The notes beneath the pieces were generated by a model. That model was not told the origin of the DNA. It ran no database searches and saw nothing but the letters and a program-made list of their open reading frames with translations. A DNA stretch of 8,143 bases, taken from Pseudomonadota bacterium. Lineage in GTDB: Bacteria; Pseudomonadota; Alphaproteobacteria; Rhizobiales; Xanthobacteraceae. The stretch is taken from assembly GCA_023431725.1 (NCBI GenBank), contig JAEYVN010000496.1, forward strand, positions 1-8,143, read 5' to 3'. Of the stretch, positions 5,913 to 8,143 are shown piece after piece (the stretch's first letter is position 1; each line of letters starts with the position of its first letter). The position numbers and the translations under genes were made by a program.

Positions 5913-6722
5913 TCAGGCCGCCTCATCCTCAACGGCTTCGCTGTCATCGGCGTCAACATCGCCGTCGGCAGCGGCGCCTTCGGCCTGCTTCGCGCCGCGG
6001 CGCGGGCCCTTCGACAGCGCGCCTTCGATTTCCTTGATCGCCTCAGTCTCCGTGATGTGCTGCACCGCAGAGATTTCGCGCGACAGACGGTCAAGCGCCG
6101 CCTCATAGAGCTGACGCTCCGAATAGGACTGCTCCGGCTGCTGCTCCGAGCGATACAGGTCGCGAACCACTTCCGCGATCGCGACGATGTCACCCGAATT
6201 GATCTTCGCCTCGTATTCCTGGGCGCGGCGCGACCACATGGTGCGCTTGACGCGAGCGCGGCCCTTCAGGGTTTCCAGCGCGCGCTTGACGACGGCGGGT
6301 TCGGACAATTTGCGCATGCCAACCGAGGCGATCTTCGCCGTCGGGACGCGCAGGGTCATCTTGTCCTTGACGAAATTGATGACGAACAGCTCAAGCTTGG
6401 CACCGGCCACTTCCTGCTCTTCAATCGCCATGATCTGGCCAACGCCATGCGCCGGATAGACGACGAATTCAGTGGTCTTGAAGCCCTGACGCGTAGTGGT
6501 CTTCTTATTGACAGTCATTCCGGAGGTCGCTCCTTCACCGCCCGATTTGGGGCGGCTGGTTGCCTTGGCCACGGGAGCCGCACGGACAGTTTGCCGCGAG
6601 GCCTGTGAAGTCCTCCGGGTTGCATCGGAGGCTTTCTTCGTCCTGCGATTGCTGCCGCTGGACACCTTTTTGCTCTTTGAACGCGATTTATCGGCCACGA
6701 GGTCACGCGCGTGAAAAATCAC
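5913..6722 (-). CDS. carD: CarD-family transcription regulator
   Basis: CarD binds the RNA polymerase beta subunit and upstream edge of the -10 element and stabilises open promoter complexes, affecting many promoters including rRNA. The product has 269 residues from the GTG at 6722. The conserved part begins near residue 80: an RNA polymerase interaction domain at about 84-140 (EFVVYPAHGVGQI, FVINFVKDKMTLRVP) and a helical DNA-contacting domain at about 150-235 with W163 in RTMWSRRAQEYEAK, corresponding to the Trp that wedges into the promoter in studied CarD proteins. Residues 10-68 form a basic, low-complexity arm rich in Lys, Arg, Ser and Thr, while the last 20 residues are acidic. The start is uncertain: ATG at 6518 (MTVNKK) has AAGGAG 11 bases upstream and would give a normal-length 201-residue protein, whereas the GTG at 6722 has AAGGAG only one base away. 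Expression is probably from the promoter at 6804-6831. Confidence 0.92.
   Translation of the reverse strand: MIFHARDLVADKSRSKSKKVSSGSNRRTKKASDATRRTSQASRQTVRAAPVAKATSRPKSGGEGATSGMTVNKKTTTRQGFKTTEFVVYPAHGVGQIMAIEEQEVAGAKLELFVINFVKDKMTLRVPTAKIASVGMRKLSEPAVVKRALETLKGRARVKRTMWSRRAQEYEAKINSGDIVAIAEVVRDLYRSEQQPEQSYSERQLYEAALDRLSREISAVQHITETEAIKEIEGALSKGPRRGAKQAEGAAADGDVDADDSEAVEDEAA
6703..6722. repeat. Palindrome at the upstream carD start
   Basis: TCACGCGCGTGA at 6703-6714 is a perfect 12-bp palindrome. Its right half GTGA is reused in a second inverted repeat, GTGA-AAAA-TCAC (6711-6722). The pair overlaps the possible GTG start of carD and the early transcribed region, so it could be an operator or an RNA structure near the ribosome binding site. 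Confidence 0.5.
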
Positions 6723-6803
6723 GCTCCTTCTATGACGGCTTCCTCCGGAACGGCCCCGAATTTTTGTGCACAGTGGGATCGGTTATGTCGCTCCAATGCC
6801 TGT

Positions 6804-6831
6804 AACATAACACATTTTCCGTAAAAATCAA
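6804..6831 (-). promoter_or_regulatory. Probable sigma-70-type promoter of carD
   Basis: On the minus strand TTGATT (6831-6826) and TATGTT (6809-6804) are separated by 16 bases in a locally AT-rich stretch. Each box matches the consensus at four of six positions, including the strongest ones. Transcription would start near 6797, giving a leader of about 75 bases to the GTG at 6722 or about 280 bases to the ATG at 6518. Confidence 0.55.
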
Positions 6832-6838
6832 TGTGTTA
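6808..6838. promoter_or_regulatory. 9-bp inverted repeat embracing the carD promoter, possible operator
   Basis: TAACACATT (6808-6816) and AATGTGTTA (6830-6838) are perfect inverted copies separated by 13 bases, with half-site centres 22 bp apart, about two helical turns. The two arms cover the edges of the -10 and -35 boxes, so a dimeric regulator bound here would control carD directly. A chance origin cannot be excluded in AT-rich sequence, but nine perfect pairs are notable. Confidence 0.45.
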
Positions 6839-6841
6839 ACG

Positions 6842-6864
6842 CGCCGCGAAGCGGATTCGCGGCG
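6842..6864 (-). terminator. GC-rich stem-loop after fdxA
   Basis: CGCCGCGAA (6842-6850) and TTCGCGGCG (6856-6864) form a perfect 9-bp stem with a five-base loop. It lies about 54 bases after the fdxA stop and just upstream of the carD promoter. Only a short T-rich stretch appears some 15 bases later, so it is a likely but not classical terminator that insulates carD from fdxA. Confidence 0.5.
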
Positions 6865-6917
6865 TCATTGGAGGCCAAATCAGGCAGAAGGATTAAGAGG
6901 TCGCGGCCGAGAAGCTT

Positions 6918-7253
6918 TCAATTGCCGGTGCCGGGTTCGGGAGAAAAATACTGCTCCTTGCCCTCGACCCCGTCCCACTCCTTGCCGTCGGCCGGCGGCT
7001 CCTTCTTCGCCGTAATATTCGGCCAGATCTTTGCATATTCCGCATTGAGCGCCAGCCACTTCTCGAGCCCCGGATCGGTATCCGGCTTGATGGCCTCGGC
7101 AGGGCATTCCGGCTCGCAAACGCCGCAATCGATGCACTCGTCGGGATGAATGACCAGCATATTCGCGCCCTCGTAGAAGCAATCGACGGGGCACACCTCC
7201 ACGCAGTCCATGTATTTGCAGCGGATGCAATTGTCGTTGACAACGTACGTCAT
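6918..7253 (-). CDS. fdxA: Seven-iron ferredoxin FdxA
   Basis: A 111-residue soluble electron carrier with one [3Fe-4S] and one [4Fe-4S] cluster, similar in length to Azotobacter ferredoxin I. By comparison with that protein, C9, C17 and C50 should bind the three-iron cluster, and C21, C40, C43 and C46 the four-iron cluster. C12 and C25 match its non-ligand cysteines. The pattern [17 protein letters not shown] then [13 protein letters not shown] is diagnostic. The C-terminal half ([29 protein letters not shown]) is the usual FdxA tail. ATG at 7253 is preferred over the ATG 15 bases earlier because GGAG lies six bases before it. It sits 77 bp after the S4 gene with no clear terminator between them, so it may be cotranscribed with the helicase and S4 genes. 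Its redox partners are not indicated here. Confidence 0.96.
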   Translation of the reverse strand: MTYVVNDNCIRCKYMDCVEVCPVDCFYEGANMLVIHPDECIDCGVCEPECPAEAIKPDTDPGLEKWLALNAEYAKIWPNITAKKEPPADGKEWDGVEGKEQYFSPEPGTGN

Positions 7254-7330
7254 TCTAACTCCAGACAAGCGTGGTCTTTGGTCCCTAGCTCAAGGGTCAC
7301 GGCTGCGCAAGATACTGCATTTGCGAACCT

Positions 7331-7702
7331 TCAATCATCAAGATCCGGCCGTTTCAACCTCACGAGATCGCGCCGTTCGCGCTTGCTGGGACGGCGAGGC
7401 GATGGCTCCAGATCGCGGATGGCTGGCTCCGACGGCTTTGGGGCTGCAACGCTCAGGTTTTCGAACAGCGATGCGGCGTCCGTCGCGGAGCCGCGACGCT
7501 CCGCAAAGCCCGTCACTTTCAAAATCCTGACGGTGTCAAAGGCGATGGTGACGACATCGCCCGACCGAACCGCACGACTGGCCGCATCGATCCGGGCACC
7601 ATTCACGCGGACCAGACCGCCGTCGACAAGTCCGGCAGCCGCGGTGCGCGTACGCACCACGCGCGCGTGCCAGAGCCACTTGTCGATCCGTTGCCGGTCC
7701 AA
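7331..7702 (-). CDS. S4-domain RNA-binding protein, Hsp15/HslR-like
   Basis: A 123-residue protein with an S4 RNA-binding domain at residues 3-50 (QRIDKWLWHARVVRTRTAAA, then VRVNGARIDAASRAVRSGDVV), followed by a short strand region to about 68 and a basic C-terminal stretch, RRPSKRERRDLVRLKR (103-118). The layout matches the Hsp15 family, whose studied E. coli member binds stalled 50S subunits carrying nascent peptidyl-tRNA. The start is TTG at 7702: homologues begin with M-(D/E)-R-Q-R-I-D-K-W, no ATG is available, and the in-frame TGA of the helicase lies only two codons upstream. AAGGAG is 12 bases before it, inside the end of the helicase gene, so translation is probably coupled. HslR function here is inferred from domain layout only. 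Confidence 0.88.
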   Translation of the reverse strand: MDRQRIDKWLWHARVVRTRTAAAGLVDGGLVRVNGARIDAASRAVRSGDVVTIAFDTVRILKVTGFAERRGSATDAASLFENLSVAAPKPSEPAIRDLEPSPRRPSKRERRDLVRLKRPDLDD

Positions 7703-7705
7703 TCG

Positions 7706-8143
7706 TCAGCGACGCTCCTTGGAATCCGCCTCAAGCTGCGCCTTCAGCGCCGCAAGTTTTGCGAACGGCGAATTGGGATCCGGTTCTTTCTCGCGCCGGT
7801 CGGGGCGTGGACGCGCATCCTGGCGTGGACCGCCCGGCTTGCCGTGACGCTGCCCCTCGTGGCGGCCACCTTCAGGACGACCGTTCCGCGGATGCCGATC
7901 CTTGCGCGGCGGACGCGGGCCCCGCTGATGCTGATCGCCACGACGCTCCTGATGCCGCGTCTCGGTTGCAGCTGTATCACCCGCCACCTGCGGCGCAGCA
8001 CCTTCGGCCGGTGCGCCGGGAGCCTGGCCTTCATTGGTCTGCCCCGGCGCGCCGCGATGGCCACGACGATGAGGCCGACCATGATGCTGACGGCGCTCGC
8101 GTTGCTCGAACCGGCCCGGACGCCACACCTCGATCAGTTCCGG
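7706..8143 (-). CDS. C-terminal part of a helicase-related protein, 5' end outside window
   Basis: The last 146 residues of a larger protein. The first visible residues, PELIEVWRPGRFEQ, match what I recall of the C-terminus of the long Suv3-like DEAD/DEAH helicases that precede the S4 gene in Bradyrhizobium and relatives. The helicase motifs themselves lie outside the window, so this call rests on that stretch and on gene order. The rest is a low-complexity arm rich in Arg, Gly, His, Pro and Gln (about residues 16-125 of the visible part), resembling disordered RNA-binding tails, and it ends in PNSPFAKLAALKAQLEADSKERR, a probable short helix. The stop TGA is in the same frame as the S4 gene and only one codon before its TTG. 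Confidence 0.7.
   Translation of the reverse strand, partial: PELIEVWRPGRFEQRERRQHHGRPHRRGHRGAPGQTNEGQAPGAPAEGAAPQVAGDTAATETRHQERRGDQHQRGPRPPRKDRHPRNGRPEGGRHEGQRHGKPGGPRQDARPRPDRREKEPDPNSPFAKLAALKAQLEADSKERR

Noticed and set aside
5649..6608. Open frame of 319 codons on the plus strand
   Set aside because: It crosses the strong intrinsic terminator at 5856-5887 and then runs antisense to the conserved part of carD. The first 70 codons lie in non-coding sequence and show no family features.
7254..7330. Separate promoter for fdxA
   Set aside because: No convincing -35/-10 pair was found in the 77-bp gap, only partial matches, so cotranscription with the S4 gene is simpler.
7146..7847. Open frame of 233 codons on the plus strand
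   Set aside because: Antisense to fdxA, the S4 gene and the helicase tail, all supported by motifs; it even spans the gap between them, which no coding constraint explains.

Overview
All nine genes that can be supported lie on the minus strand, so the window is best read from its right end to its left. The GC-rich, strongly codon-biased sequence, the alphaproteobacterial form of CarD, the seven-iron ferredoxin FdxA and the order helicase, S4 protein, fdxA, carD suggest a member of the Hyphomicrobiales, probably near Bradyrhizobium, Rhodopseudomonas or Afipia. This placement comes from protein recognition and remembered synteny, not from a search.

Right part (8143 to about 5856), housekeeping block: the C-terminal tail of a large helicase-related protein (cut by the window edge), a small S4-domain RNA-binding protein starting three bases after the helicase stop, the ferredoxin fdxA, a GC-rich stem-loop, then carD. 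carD has its own recognisable sigma-70-like promoter inside a 9-bp inverted repeat, and it ends in a strong terminator with a UUCG loop.

Middle part (5616 to 2790), sulfatase maturation unit: a formylglycine-generating enzyme (FGE) carrying both catalytic cysteines is followed after 43 bp by a secreted type I sulfatase with the maturation motif C-T-A-G-R. A GC-rich stem-loop follows the sulfatase.

Left part (2581 to 1), second sulfatase unit: an unrecognised small membrane protein with a GTG start, a DUF202/YidH-like membrane protein overlapping it by one base, and, 85 bp further on, a second paralogous sulfatase with the same C-T-A-G-R motif but no signal peptide. This last gene runs off the window, probably only some 10 to 30 residues before its end.

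Working model: the cytoplasmic FGE converts the motif cysteine of both sulfatases to formylglycine before folding. One sulfatase is then exported, and the other appears to stay in the cytoplasm or use another route. The two membrane proteins could form a sulfatase-associated membrane module, but their function is unknown. No tRNA, rRNA, CRISPR array, insertion sequence or integrase was seen. The cluster looks like a metabolic accessory block (sulfate-ester scavenging) beside a conserved housekeeping locus.
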